Below the pieces are notes generated by a model. It had not been told where the DNA came from, did not search any database, and worked only from the letters and a program-made list of their open reading frames with translations. Below are positions 36,570 to 45,436 of a stretch of DNA of 64,000 nucleotides, in pieces. The DNA comes from Hyphomicrobiales bacterium (GTDB taxonomy: Bacteria; Pseudomonadota; Alphaproteobacteria; Rhizobiales; Beijerinckiaceae). Position 1 is the stretch's first letter; every line of letters begins with the position of its first letter. The position numbers were made by a program, and so were the translations under genes. The DNA lies in assembly GCA_028290705.1 (NCBI GenBank), contig JAQGJH010000099.1, positions 38,448 to 102,447 on the forward strand. The letters are read 5' to 3'.

Positions 36570-38174
36570 TCACAGATTGTAGATCCGCCAGGCGTAGTGC
36601 CAGCTCTCGGTCACGGGCTTGCCGGCCGATTCCAGAAACACCTGCATGGTGCCGACGGTGTCGGGCTCGAAACGCACGTCGATCATCACTCGGAATCCGC
36701 CGATTTTCGGATTGGGGATCAGGAAGGTCCGCAACAAGTGTGACTTTTGGGCCGAGGCGACGATGCGCACCGCATCCGGATTGCGCAGAAGATAGGCCAG
36801 GTTTCCGCCGGTGAAATCGATCAGGTATCGGCGCGAATCCGGCAGCGCGTTCTCGGTCGAGCCCAGCGCAACGGGGGGGGCCGAATAGGTGTCGCGCACG
36901 TAGCCCAGATTGTGCAGCGATAGTCCTGCGTTCATCGAGCGGATCTTGTACGTGAAAGTGAAGCGCTTACCGGGTTCGAGCGCACCATCGGGCACGAAGG
37001 CGCAAACGATGTTGTCGGCCGTCTCGTCCTTGGTCGCAAGTTCGACGAGTTCGACCTGCCCCGAGCCCCAATCATGCGCGGGCTCGATCCAGTAGCTCGG
37101 CCGCTCCTCGTAGTTCAACTCGATGTCGCTATAGTGCGAGAACTGCCGATCCCGCTGCATCAAGCCGAAGCCCTTCAACCCCGAGACGTGGAAGCGCTGC
37201 ACCTCCTGGATCTGCGGGTTCTTCAAGGGCCGCCACATCCACAGGTCGTCGGCCGTCTGGATCAGCAGTCCGTCGGAATCGTGCAATTCGGTGCGGAACT
37301 CGTCGTATTTGTTCCTGTCGTTCATGTGGCGGTCGTTTTCGCCGATCATGTACATGGAGGTCAGCGGCGCCATGCCGAGGCGGTGCACCGTGCGCCGCGG
37401 GAACAGCGAGGCGGTGACGATGACCGCGGTCTTGTCCTGCGGGTAGACGTCGAAGCGATAGGCGCCGGCCAGCGACGGGCTGTCCATCAGCGCGTAGATC
37501 GTCACCTTGTCGGCGTTGTCGACCGGGCGCTCGATCCAGAATTCGTTGAAGAACGGGAATTCCTCTTTGTTGTCGAGATTGCCCGTGCCGATCGCAAAAC
37601 CGCGCGCCGAAAGGCCGTATTTCTGGTCACGGCCGAGAAAGCGGAAGTAGCTCGCGCCCACGAAAGAGATCAGCTCGTCGAATTGGCGGACGCTGTTCAG
37701 CGGGTAGTGCAGGCGGAAGCCGGCATAGCCGAGGTCGGCCGGCAATGGTTTTGCGAAGCCGACGCTGCCGTAATCGAAACTCTTGGCGGAATAGTCGAAC
37801 GGAAACTCGCGACCGTCGCGGACGAGGTTGATCTTGACCTCTTTCTTGAAGAGGTGGCCAAGATGAAAGACCTGCAGCTTGTAGCGCCCCGTCGGGTCTT
37901 TCAGCGGATCGGTCTCGTTGCGGAACTGGATCTTGCGCCAGCGGTCGAAGTCGAGTTGCTCGATCTCCGGAAGGTCGACGACGTGCTGGGGTATGTAGTC
38001 GCCCTCCGCCATCTTGCGGGCGCGCGCCACCACGTCCTCGTAATCGAACGGGTCGGCGGCTGCCGCGGGCTTCTGCGTCTGGGCGCTTGCGCCGCCAACG
38101 ACCGGCGCGGCGAACGTCGACAACAGGGCGGCGAGCAGGCCGCGGCGGGTCTGATCCAGCAAAGGGGTGGGCAA
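36570..38174 (-). CDS. opgG: Periplasmic glucan biosynthesis protein, MdoG/OpgG-OpgD family
   Basis: A 534-residue protein for osmoregulated periplasmic glucan synthesis. The start is a TTG at 38174 with AAGGA seven bases upstream. It places a twin-arginine signal (DQTRRGLLAALLSTFAAP) at the N-terminus, as in Tat-exported OpgD. Family blocks: FDYEDVVARARKMAEG, FRLHYPLNS, ISFVGASYFRFLGRDQKYGLSARG, FFNEFWIERP and DRQFSHYSDIELNYEERPSYWIEP. The frame is open further upstream to 38246, but that lacks a signal. No glucosyltransferase mdoH is nearby. Convergent with the LigI-like gene. Confidence 0.9.
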   Translation of the reverse strand: MPTPLLDQTRRGLLAALLSTFAAPVVGGASAQTQKPAAAADPFDYEDVVARARKMAEGDYIPQHVVDLPEIEQLDFDRWRKIQFRNETDPLKDPTGRYKLQVFHLGHLFKKEVKINLVRDGREFPFDYSAKSFDYGSVGFAKPLPADLGYAGFRLHYPLNSVRQFDELISFVGASYFRFLGRDQKYGLSARGFAIGTGNLDNKEEFPFFNEFWIERPVDNADKVTIYALMDSPSLAGAYRFDVYPQDKTAVIVTASLFPRRTVHRLGMAPLTSMYMIGENDRHMNDRNKYDEFRTELHDSDGLLIQTADDLWMWRPLKNPQIQEVQRFHVSGLKGFGLMQRDRQFSHYSDIELNYEERPSYWIEPAHDWGSGQVELVELATKDETADNIVCAFVPDGALEPGKRFTFTYKIRSMNAGLSLHNLGYVRDTYSAPPVALGSTENALPDSRRYLIDFTGGNLAYLLRNPDAVRIVASAQKSHLLRTFLIPNPKIGGFRVMIDVRFEPDTVGTMQVFLESAGKPVTESWHYAWRIYNL

Positions 38175-38340
38175 GGCGACGTCCTTATCGGGCAGCGGAA
38201 AGAGGGCAAAGACAGCGCGCACGGAGAACCGGGAGCGGGGCCACAAAATCGATCAATTCGAACTCCGTTGCAATGGGGCAGTCGTTGCGTTCATGTCGAG
38301 GAGCAGCCGCCGATCCTGGCTGCGGCTGAGGAGAACGCGC

Positions 38341-38718
38341 ATGACGATCCCTTCCGGCAGGTTGTTTGATGATCAGCCGCCCGACGCGTCTGCCGAAATC
38401 TGCCACGATCTCGTGGCGCGGCCGGGCCTGCGGATCGAACGGATCGTGTCGACCGGGCAGGCGACCCCGCCGGGCGCCTGGCTGCAACAGGATCGGGCCG
38501 AATGGGTGGTGCTGCTCTCCGGTTCGGCAGGGCTGCAGTTCGAGGGCGAAGAGACCGAGCGCTCGCTCGCGCCGGGTGATTGGCTGGAGATCGAGCCCGG
38601 CTTGCGGCATCGCGTCGAGTGGACGGCGGCGGATGAGCCGAGCGTTTGGCTTGCCGTGCATTTCGTGCAGGAAGCACAAGAAATGGGCCCGCAATATGGT
38701 CTTGCCACCGAAGCTTGA
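38341..38718 (+). CDS. Small cupin-domain protein
   Basis: A 125-residue single cupin: DRAEWVVLLSGSAGLQFEGEE, then LAPGDWLEIEPGLRHRVEW and a final beta strand. The first cupin motif lacks the usual HxH (AEWVV instead), and only the late His of motif 2 is clear, so metal binding is doubtful. The ATG at 38341 follows GAGGAG. It opens the + strand cluster running to 44339, 46 bases before binding protein F. Confidence 0.85.
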   Translation: MTIPSGRLFDDQPPDASAEICHDLVARPGLRIERIVSTGQATPPGAWLQQDRAEWVVLLSGSAGLQFEGEETERSLAPGDWLEIEPGLRHRVEWTAADEPSVWLAVHFVQEAQEMGPQYGLATEA

Positions 38719-38764
38719 GAGTGGGACGTTTCTCTCGTCGACATGACGAGGAGGAAGCAAGCCC

Positions 38765-39811
38765 ATGCGAGTGTCCATCCGCAGCATTGCCGTCGCGCCC
38801 ATGTTCGCCCTGCTCAGCCTGGTGGCCGCCGCGCCGCTGAGTACAGCCGCGGCAGCCGATCCCGTCGCCGAGTTCTACAAGGGAAAGACCGTCGACATGT
38901 ATGTCGGCTTCACGGTCGGGGGCGGGTACGATCTTTATGCGCGGCTCGTCGCGCGGCATATCGGACGCTACATTCCGGGAAATCCCACGGTCGTGGTCAA
39001 GAACATGACCGGCGCGGGAAGCGTGCGTCTGGCCAATTTCCTCTTTGCCTCGGCTCCCAAGGACGGCACGGTGATCGGCGCCTTCGCGCGCGGCGTTCCC
39101 TTCGATCCGCTGCTGGGCAATCCTGGTCCCCAATTCGAAGATGGATCGAAGTTCTCCTTCGTGGGCAGCGCCAATGCGGAATCGTCCGTCTGCGCGGCCT
39201 GGAAGGGCACGGGTTTCAAGACGTTCGATGACATGAAGACCCGCGAGATGGTGACGGGCGGGATCAACGCCAGCAACGAATCGGACCAGCATCCAAAAGT
39301 GCTGAACGCGGTCCTGGGCACCAAGATCAAGCTGGTGACGGGCTATCCAGGCGGCAACGACATCACGCTCGCGATGGAGCGCGGAGAAGTGCAGGCCCGC
39401 TGCGGCTGGTCCTGGTCCAGCGTCAAGAGCAGCCATTCGAACTGGCTGAAGGACGGCACGCTCGTCGTGCTGATCCAGAACGGTCTCGAGAAGCACGAGG
39501 ACATGCCGAACGTTCCGCTCATCATGGATCTGGCCAAGGGCGAGGAAGAGCAGCAGATGCTGCGTCTCGTCTTCGGTCCGCAGAAGATGGGGCGTCCCTT
39601 CGCGGCGCCGCCCGGCATTCCGGCCGACAGGCTTGCGGCGCTGCGCAAGGCGTTCGACGCGGTGATGAAGGACCCGGCCCTGCTGGCCGAAGCCGAAAAG
39701 GCCCAGCTGGAGATCACGCCGATCAGCGGTCAGGAAATGGAAAGCCTGGTGCAGGCCGCCTATAAAACGCCGCCCGAGATTGCGCGTCGTGTCGGCGCCA
39801 TGCTGAAATAG
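38765..39811 (+). CDS. Bug-like solute-binding protein F (Cys-pair type)
   Basis: A 348-residue secreted protein: signal peptide (cleavage near TAAAAD), then PVAEFYKGKTVDMYVGFTVGGGYDLYAR, RYIPGNP and NMTGAGS. The Cys pair is at 143 (SSVCAAWKGTG) and 213 (QARCGWSW). Binding lobes and length match the divergent Bug set. It sits 46 bases after the small cupin and 43 before copy G. Two binding proteins in a row within one operon suggests two ligands or a carrier/sensor split. Confidence 0.88.
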   Translation: MRVSIRSIAVAPMFALLSLVAAAPLSTAAAADPVAEFYKGKTVDMYVGFTVGGGYDLYARLVARHIGRYIPGNPTVVVKNMTGAGSVRLANFLFASAPKDGTVIGAFARGVPFDPLLGNPGPQFEDGSKFSFVGSANAESSVCAAWKGTGFKTFDDMKTREMVTGGINASNESDQHPKVLNAVLGTKIKLVTGYPGGNDITLAMERGEVQARCGWSWSSVKSSHSNWLKDGTLVVLIQNGLEKHEDMPNVPLIMDLAKGEEEQQMLRLVFGPQKMGRPFAAPPGIPADRLAALRKAFDAVMKDPALLAEAEKAQLEITPISGQEMESLVQAAYKTPPEIARRVGAMLK

Positions 39812-39854
39812 ACCGGTTCAAAGCCGGCGCAGACCGGACCTTGGGGAGGATGCG

Positions 39855-40889
39855 ATGCAGCGTTGCAAGATGGCGGCCATGTGGCTCGCCGTGTTTCTGG
39901 GTGTCGGTCCTGCGGCAGCCGATCCGGTGGCGGACTTTTATCGCGGCAAGCAGATCAGCATGATCATTCCGTCGGGCGTTGGCGGCGGTTACGATCTGTA
40001 TGGCCGTTTCTTCGCGCGCTACATGGGCAAGCACATTCCGGGCAACCCGACCTTCGTGGTGCGGAACATGCCGGGGGCAGGCGGCATCGTGGCGGCGAAC
40101 CACATGTCGACGATTGCGCCGCGTGACGGACTGACCATTGCGATTCACCAGAATACGATCACGCTGAATCAGCTGACGCGATCGACCGCGGTGAAGTTCG
40201 ACGTCCGCGAACTTGGATGGCTCGGAAACGCCAGTACGGCATCGTCCATCTGCGCTCTGTCGGGTCCCAGAAAGGACATGGCGGTCGAGGATTTCTTCAA
40301 GGAGGAAGTCGTCGTGGGGGCGAGTTCTGGCTCCGTCACCATCGTGCCGACCCTGATGAATAGTCTCACCGGCACGAAGTTCAAGGTCGTGTCCGGCTAC
40401 AAGTCGACGTCCAACGTCACACTCGCGATGGAGAGCGGCGAGTTGAGCGGCATCTGCGGATGGTCATGGGATGGGGCGCGCGTGAACGCCAAGGACATGC
40501 TGGCGCGCGGCGTGGCGAAAGTGCGGCTCGACATCGCGATCGAACCCCAGGACGAACTCGCCAAGATGGGCGTGCCATTCTTCCTCAATTTCGTTCCGGA
40601 GGGTGAAAACAAGGTGGTGCTGAACCTGCTTCTCAGCACCCAGGCCTACAACCGGCCGTTTTCGACCACGCCCGGCGTGCCGGCCGAGCGACTGGCGGCG
40701 CTGCGCAAAGCGTTTGAAGAGACGACGAAGGATCCGGAGGTGCAGGCCGAAGCGGAGCGGCTGGGGCTCGACGTCAGCTATATGGCTCCCGAGCAGATCC
40801 ACAAGTTGTTCAGCCTCGCCCTGGATGCTCCCGCGCACATTCAGGAGCGCGCCGCCAACGAGTTGAAGGCAGCAGGATTCGGCGGATAG
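39855..40889 (+). CDS. Bug-like solute-binding protein G (Cys-pair type)
   Basis: A 344-residue secreted protein with a short signal peptide (cleavage near AAADP). The opening PVADFYRGKQISMIIPSGVGGGYDLYGR is followed by HIPGNP and NMPGAGG. Cys133 (SSICALSGP) and Cys201 (SGICGWSW) form the pair, one of the shorter spacings in the set. It lies 43 bases downstream of F. The gap to the next certain start (41074) is 184 bases. Confidence 0.88.
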   Translation: MQRCKMAAMWLAVFLGVGPAAADPVADFYRGKQISMIIPSGVGGGYDLYGRFFARYMGKHIPGNPTFVVRNMPGAGGIVAANHMSTIAPRDGLTIAIHQNTITLNQLTRSTAVKFDVRELGWLGNASTASSICALSGPRKDMAVEDFFKEEVVVGASSGSVTIVPTLMNSLTGTKFKVVSGYKSTSNVTLAMESGELSGICGWSWDGARVNAKDMLARGVAKVRLDIAIEPQDELAKMGVPFFLNFVPEGENKVVLNLLLSTQAYNRPFSTTPGVPAERLAALRKAFEETTKDPEVQAEAERLGLDVSYMAPEQIHKLFSLALDAPAHIQERAANELKAAGFGG

Positions 40890-41073
40890 GCTGCGACGCT
40901 TGACCCGACGCGGCAAGCCTGCTGAATTCCATGCGACAAGGCGCCGATGAAGACGCCGTCGGGAGGAGATGATTCTGCGAGACCCATGCGCGCTGGCGCA
41001 TGGGCGCGCCGGTCCCGCGCTCCTGCTCGTCCTCATCATGGCTGCTTCCGCGTCTCCCGCGAGAGGACAAGTG

Positions 41074-42192
41074 ATGTCATCCAAACTGCCAGATCCCTAT
41101 CTCGAGTGGGCGCGGGCGCAAGGCGTGCCGATCGTCGAGGATTTCGGCATCGACATTCGAAAGGTCCCGGTGGCGCGCTGGGACCGCTACGGGATGAACG
41201 GAGCGTTCTGCCACCTGAAAGGGCGCGACGACTTCATTTCCATCTTCGCCTTCGAACTGTCTCCGGGCGGAAAGTCGGCACCGCTCAGGCACATCTGCGA
41301 AGAGGTGATCTACGTCATATCGGGCCATGGCTCGACGAGCGTGATCCTGGAAGACGGGCGCAAGCACAGTTTCGAATGGGGCCCCAAAAGCCTGTTCTCG
41401 ATTCCTCTCAACGCGACGCACCAGTATTTCAACGGGTCGGGAGTCGAGCCGGCGCGGTTCGCGTCGGTGAACAACATGGTCTTCACCATGAACCTGCTGC
41501 GCGAAGAGGACGCGATCTTCAACTGTCCCGTCGGCTTCCCCGAGCGGGCCGGGCGTGCCGATTATTTCGCCGGCGAGGGCGAGTTTATCTCGGTCTCGCC
41601 AGGCCGGCATCAGTGGGAGACGAACTTCGTTCCCGATCTTTCTGATTTCGAGCTGAAGCAATGGTCGTCGCGCGGCGCGGGCGGCTCGAACCTCCGCTTC
41701 ATGTTGACGGAGAACACAATCGGGGCGCATTCGTCCGAGATGCCGGTGGGAACCTACAAGAAGGGTCATCGGCATTTCGACGGCGTCTGCGTCTTTGCCG
41801 TGACCGGCAAGGGCTATTCTCTTCTCTGGCACGAGAACGACCCTGACTTTACCCGGGTCGACTGGGAGCATGGCTGCGTCTATTGCCCGCCGGACTCGAT
41901 GTTCCACCAGCATTTCAACGTGGCGGATCATCCTTCCCGTTATCTGGCCCTGCAGATCGGGACGGTTCGCTATCCGCTTCTCAAAATGAAGCGGGAGATC
42001 TGGGACGTCGGCGTCGACAAGGACGTCAAGCAGGGCGGCGCGCAGGTGGAATACGAAGATCAGGATCCGCGTGTGCACCGAATCTGGCTCGATGAAATCG
42101 CGCGCTGCGGAGTGACGTCGCGCATGAGCCGCTTCATCGACGAGAGTCCCTTTGCCGGACACCCGGCCCTGCAGGAAGGATCTTCCAGATGA
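41074..42192 (+). CDS. Bicupin protein 1 (putative dioxygenase-like)
   Basis: A 372-residue protein of two cupin domains, in size and layout like gentisate-type ring-cleavage dioxygenases, though I cannot place it in that family with certainty. Domain 1 has RHICEEVIYVISG (His73, Glu76/77) and NATHQYFN (His116). Domain 2 has GHRHFDGVCVFAVTG (His232, His234) and MFHQHFN (His278/280), so both metal sites look usable. The ATG at 41074 has GAGAGGA upstream and matches the N-terminus of bicupin 2. The frame stays open to ATG 40969, giving a segment that looks like a signal peptide. Its stop overlaps the next ATG. Confidence 0.8.
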   Translation: MSSKLPDPYLEWARAQGVPIVEDFGIDIRKVPVARWDRYGMNGAFCHLKGRDDFISIFAFELSPGGKSAPLRHICEEVIYVISGHGSTSVILEDGRKHSFEWGPKSLFSIPLNATHQYFNGSGVEPARFASVNNMVFTMNLLREEDAIFNCPVGFPERAGRADYFAGEGEFISVSPGRHQWETNFVPDLSDFELKQWSSRGAGGSNLRFMLTENTIGAHSSEMPVGTYKKGHRHFDGVCVFAVTGKGYSLLWHENDPDFTRVDWEHGCVYCPPDSMFHQHFNVADHPSRYLALQIGTVRYPLLKMKREIWDVGVDKDVKQGGAQVEYEDQDPRVHRIWLDEIARCGVTSRMSRFIDESPFAGHPALQEGSSR

Positions 42193-43178
42193 GCGAGATC
42201 GATCCGGGCTTTCTCGACCAGAAATATCTCGTCGATCCCTATGCCAATTGGGCGCGCGACGAGGGAGTGCCGATCCATGCGGGCCGGACGCTGGACCTGC
42301 TTGCCGTCGAGACGCAGCCCTGGGGGCGTTTCGGCATGCACGGCGCGATCTGCCACGTCGATGGCCGCTGCGATTTCCTCTCCGTCTTCGTGTTCGACCT
42401 TCCGCCCGGCGGCGCGTCGGCGCCGGTTCGCCACGTCTACGAGGAATGTTTCGTCGCGCTGGCGGGCGTCGGCCGCACGCTGGTGACCTTGTCGAACGGG
42501 CCCGAGATTACGATCGAATGGCGTGCCGGACAGGCTTTCGCGGTTCCGGTCAATGCCACGCACCGGCATGAGAACGATGGCGCGGCTCCGGCACGTCTGG
42601 TTGCGTTCAACGATCTCCGCTACCTCATGGGTCTTTACCGGAACGAGGCATTCCTGTTCGCCAATGGCGGCGGGTTCGAGGCACGGCAGGCGAAGGCCGT
42701 CGAGGCCGGGCTCCTGGCCGTGCTGGCCGATGATGGAGGACGCGGCCGGAACGAGCCCGACCCGCAGGCGCAGCCGCTCGCCGACATGGCGATCGGCCTC
42801 GATCTCTGGTCTTTGCGCGCGGGGGAACGGAGCCGGGCACGGCGGCAGATGCAGGGGCGGCACGTTCTGTGCCTCGATGGCGAAGGCAGCACGTTCTCCT
42901 TCGCGTCCGGTTCTTCCGATCTGGAGCGGATCGACTGGCGCCGCGGCATGCTGACGGGATTGACCGGCATGGTCTTTCACCAGCACGTGGCTCCCGGCCC
43001 GGAAGATCTGCGTCTCCTGTCGGTCGAACTCGGCTCGTTGGCGTCGCCGATGTTCCGCAGCCGCCGCGCGGCCTATGGCGATCGGGACGTCTATGCGTCC
43101 AGCGCTGCGGAGATCCCGCCCGATGAGGAGCGCGCGGAGATTGGTGCGTTGGTGGCCCGGATGGCTGCGCGCCCGTGA
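42189..43178 (+). CDS. Bicupin protein 2, paralogue with degenerate second site
   Basis: A 329-residue paralogue of bicupin 1, aligned from DPYANWARDEGVPI onward, with its ATG overlapping the upstream stop by four bases. Domain 1 keeps the metal residues (RHVYEECFVALAG and NATHRHEN). Domain 2 has lost the first motif: the expected HRH region reads ARRQMQGRHVLCLDG. Only the late FHQHVA His remains. The pair may form a heteromer in which one subunit supplies fewer metal sites, or this copy may be regulatory. No signal peptide. Confidence 0.8.
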   Translation: MSEIDPGFLDQKYLVDPYANWARDEGVPIHAGRTLDLLAVETQPWGRFGMHGAICHVDGRCDFLSVFVFDLPPGGASAPVRHVYEECFVALAGVGRTLVTLSNGPEITIEWRAGQAFAVPVNATHRHENDGAAPARLVAFNDLRYLMGLYRNEAFLFANGGGFEARQAKAVEAGLLAVLADDGGRGRNEPDPQAQPLADMAIGLDLWSLRAGERSRARRQMQGRHVLCLDGEGSTFSFASGSSDLERIDWRRGMLTGLTGMVFHQHVAPGPEDLRLLSVELGSLASPMFRSRRAAYGDRDVYASSAAEIPPDEERAEIGALVARMAARP

Positions 43179-43268
43179 GCGCATTTGCGATTGACGTGCC
43201 CGGTCGATCGGCCATCATGCGGGCAAGGAAAGCGCATGACGAAAAGCGCGCCATCACGGGAGGAAACC

Positions 43269-44339
43269 ATGGTCAAGATGACCTGCATTGCGCCTGCGAT
43301 CCTGTTCTCGGCACTCGTATCCGTGTCGACGCAGGCTGCCGCGGAAACGCCGGCCGAGTTCTACAAAGGCAAGACCCTGACGTTCTTCGTCGGCCTGTCG
43401 CCGGGTGGCGGCTATGACACGAATGCGCGGCTCGTCGCACGCCACATCGGCAAATACATCCCCGGAAATCCGAACGTCCTGGTTCGCAACATGCCGGGCG
43501 CGGGCGGCCTGGTGATGACCAATCACGTGGCCAATGTGGCGGCGCAGGACGGACTTTCGATCGGCGCGCCGCAGCGCGGCGTGCCGTTCGAGCCTCTGCT
43601 CGGTCATGCATCCAAGGCGAAATTCGATGCGCGCAAGCTGCAGTGGATCGGCAGCGTGAATTCAGACGCGAGCGTCGCCATCGTGCACAAGAGAACCGGC
43701 ATCAAGAGCTGGGAGGATTTGAAGACGCGTGAGACCATCATTGCCGGGACGGGCGTCGGGACTGAGAGCGTCGTGGTGCCTTACGTCCTGCGCAATCTGC
43801 TAGGCCTGAAGTTCAAGGTGATCGCGGGTTTCCCGGGCGGCAGCGAGATGAACCTCGCGATGGAGCGCGGCGAGGTCGACGGCCGCGGGACGTTCTCGTG
43901 GACGAGCCTCAAGCCCAATTACAAGGAATGGGTGGAATCCGGCGACTACAAGATCCTGTTCCAGATGGGGCTCCGCAAGCATCCCGACATGCCGAATGTG
44001 CCGCTCGTTCAGGACCTCACGAATGATGAGGAATTGAAGAAGGTCTTGAAAGTGCAGTTCACGGCGTTCGAAGTCGGGCGTCCGTTGTTCGTCGCCGAGG
44101 GCGTGCCGGCGGATCGCGTCGCGGCGCTCCGCAAGGCTTTCGACGACGCCATGAAGGACAAGGATTTGCTGGCCGACGCCGAAAAGACAGGCCAGGAGGT
44201 CAATCCCATGTCGGGCGCCGAGATGAACGAGGTCTTCACGGACGTCTATTCGACGCCGCCCGCACTGATCGAAAAACTTTCGGCCGCTTCGCAGCTCAAG
44301 CCGGACCTGAAAGTCCTGCCGGGTGCGAAGACCGAATAG
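43269..44339 (+). CDS. Bug-like solute-binding protein H (no Cys pair)
   Basis: A 356-residue secreted protein: signal peptide ending near QAAAE, then TPAEFYKGKTLTFFVGLSPGGGYDTNAR, KYIPGNP and NMPGAGG. The Cys positions of the sister copies are filled by non-Cys (ASVAIVHKRTG and GEVDGRGTFSW). The C-terminus is longer than the others, with a Lys/Pro tail. The ATG at 43269 follows GGGAGGAAACC. It is the last gene of the cluster, 90 bases after bicupin 2, followed by a strong terminator. Confidence 0.88.
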   Translation: MVKMTCIAPAILFSALVSVSTQAAAETPAEFYKGKTLTFFVGLSPGGGYDTNARLVARHIGKYIPGNPNVLVRNMPGAGGLVMTNHVANVAAQDGLSIGAPQRGVPFEPLLGHASKAKFDARKLQWIGSVNSDASVAIVHKRTGIKSWEDLKTRETIIAGTGVGTESVVVPYVLRNLLGLKFKVIAGFPGGSEMNLAMERGEVDGRGTFSWTSLKPNYKEWVESGDYKILFQMGLRKHPDMPNVPLVQDLTNDEELKKVLKVQFTAFEVGRPLFVAEGVPADRVAALRKAFDDAMKDKDLLADAEKTGQEVNPMSGAEMNEVFTDVYSTPPALIEKLSAASQLKPDLKVLPGAKTE

Positions 44340-44361
44340 GCGCTTGGATCACCTGGACACC

Positions 44362-44391
44362 AGCCCGGCGCAGCGATGCGCCGGGCTTTTG
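44362..44391. terminator. Strong terminator closing the cupin/Bug cluster
   Basis: A perfect 11-bp stem AGCCCGGCGCA (44362-44372) with TGCGCCGGGCT (44377-44387), a GCGA loop and a short T run. It may also serve the convergent small membrane protein gene. Confidence 0.9.
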
Positions 44392-44394
44392 TCT

Positions 44395-44574
44395 TCAGGC
44401 GATGCGGGGGTCCGACCGGCGCGCGATGATCCAGATGGCATGAACGATCCCGGGGATATACCCGAGGATGGTCAGCAGGATGTTCAACCAGAAATGCATG
44501 CCGAGCCCGACCGTCAAAAAGACGCCGACGGGCGGCAGAAGAATCGCGAAGATGATACGAATGACGTTGCCCAT
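44395..44574 (-). CDS. YqaE/Pmp3-family small membrane protein
   Basis: A 59-residue protein with two membrane helices. MGNVIRIIFAILLPPVGVFLTVG, WLNILLTILGYIPGIVHAIWII is the complete Pmp3/YqaE signature (LLPPxGVF and LGYIPGxxHAxW); the two halves are shown separately. Such proteolipids affect membrane potential and salt tolerance. ATG 44574 is chosen; a TTG at 44607 would add eleven residues that the family usually lacks. Confidence 0.9.
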   Translation of the reverse strand: MGNVIRIIFAILLPPVGVFLTVGLGMHFWLNILLTILGYIPGIVHAIWIIARRSDPRIA

Positions 44575-44679
44575 GCCCAGGTCCGCTCCGGTGTAGCTCT
44601 TGAGCAAATGAAATCAGCGAGCGGCGTCATTCGTTCCGTCACGAAGCCGAAAGGCTGCGTCCGCGCTCGGAAGTCTGGC

Positions 44680-45168
44680 TTACCGATGCTTCGGGCGTCG
44701 TGATTTGAGTTCGGCGTCGATCACCGAATTCACCCGCGCCATGGCGTCGGCGCGCGCCGCTTCTCCACAGAGATCCGGATGCAATTGCAGGGCGAGCCGC
44801 CGGCGCAGCGCCGCCAGTTCGACCGAGGTCAAGCGCCGCAGCCGCGATGTGGAGAGTTCAAGATCGAGATCCAGCGGAGGAGCCGGCGGCGGTTTTGGGC
44901 TCGGTGCGCGCGGAACCGCGGTCTCGGCGTGATCGGGCAAGGTGGGGTGATGTCTGGTCGCGGCGCTCGGATGTGGTCGGAAGGATGACGCGCTCGGCTC
45001 GCGCGGCGCCTCGGCTGGTGCCTGGCTGGAGCGTGCGGGGCCCGGTGCGCCCAGGATGGCGGCGATCCAGCCCTCCCACTGCGGCACGGGCGGCTGGCGC
45101 GACCGTGCCGATGGCGGCGAGGCCTTGCCGCCTTCGATCTGCTGGAGGATGTCCGTGAACGCTGCCAT
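44680..45168 (-). CDS. J-domain-like protein with HPD motif
   Basis: A 162-residue protein. The first two thirds are Pro/Ala/Ser-rich and probably disordered. The last 55 residues read LTSVELAALRRRLALQLHPD, then LCGEAARADAMARVNSVID, which is helix II-HPD-helix III of a J domain. The HPD tripeptide is the Hsp70-activating motif. Helix I is absent, so this is a minimal or degenerate J module at the C-terminus. It may contact DnaK, but this is inference. Confidence 0.7.
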   Translation of the reverse strand: MAAFTDILQQIEGGKASPPSARSRQPPVPQWEGWIAAILGAPGPARSSQAPAEAPREPSASSFRPHPSAATRHHPTLPDHAETAVPRAPSPKPPPAPPLDLDLELSTSRLRRLTSVELAALRRRLALQLHPDLCGEAARADAMARVNSVIDAELKSRRPKHR

Positions 45169-45436
45169 GTTCGCCTGCTACCGTTGCTGACAACAAGCTA
45201 ACGCAGAGCCTATGGCCTAAGTGTCAACGCACGGCAGCCGTTCGGGAATGCGGTTACCCCTTGGTGAACACAAAAGGCGGCATTTCGTCGATCGGCCGGC
45301 GCGCGACCTGCCGGAAGACGTGACTTGGATTCGTCAAGTTCATGGACTTACATCGCTCCTGTCGAGCGATCGGCCCGCGCCTGCGGAACCATGGCGTTGC
45401 GCCAAGGGTTTCCCGGCATTCACGAGGAGAAAGCAC

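Noticed and set aside
36558..36583. GGCGGATC/GATCCGCC inverted repeat at the convergent gene ends
   Set aside because: No T-run follows on either strand, so terminator function is unsupported; may be chance within the opgG stop region.
39855..41074. Possible extra gene between Bug G and bicupin 1
   Set aside because: The 184-base stretch holds only the extension of the bicupin frame; no separate motif.
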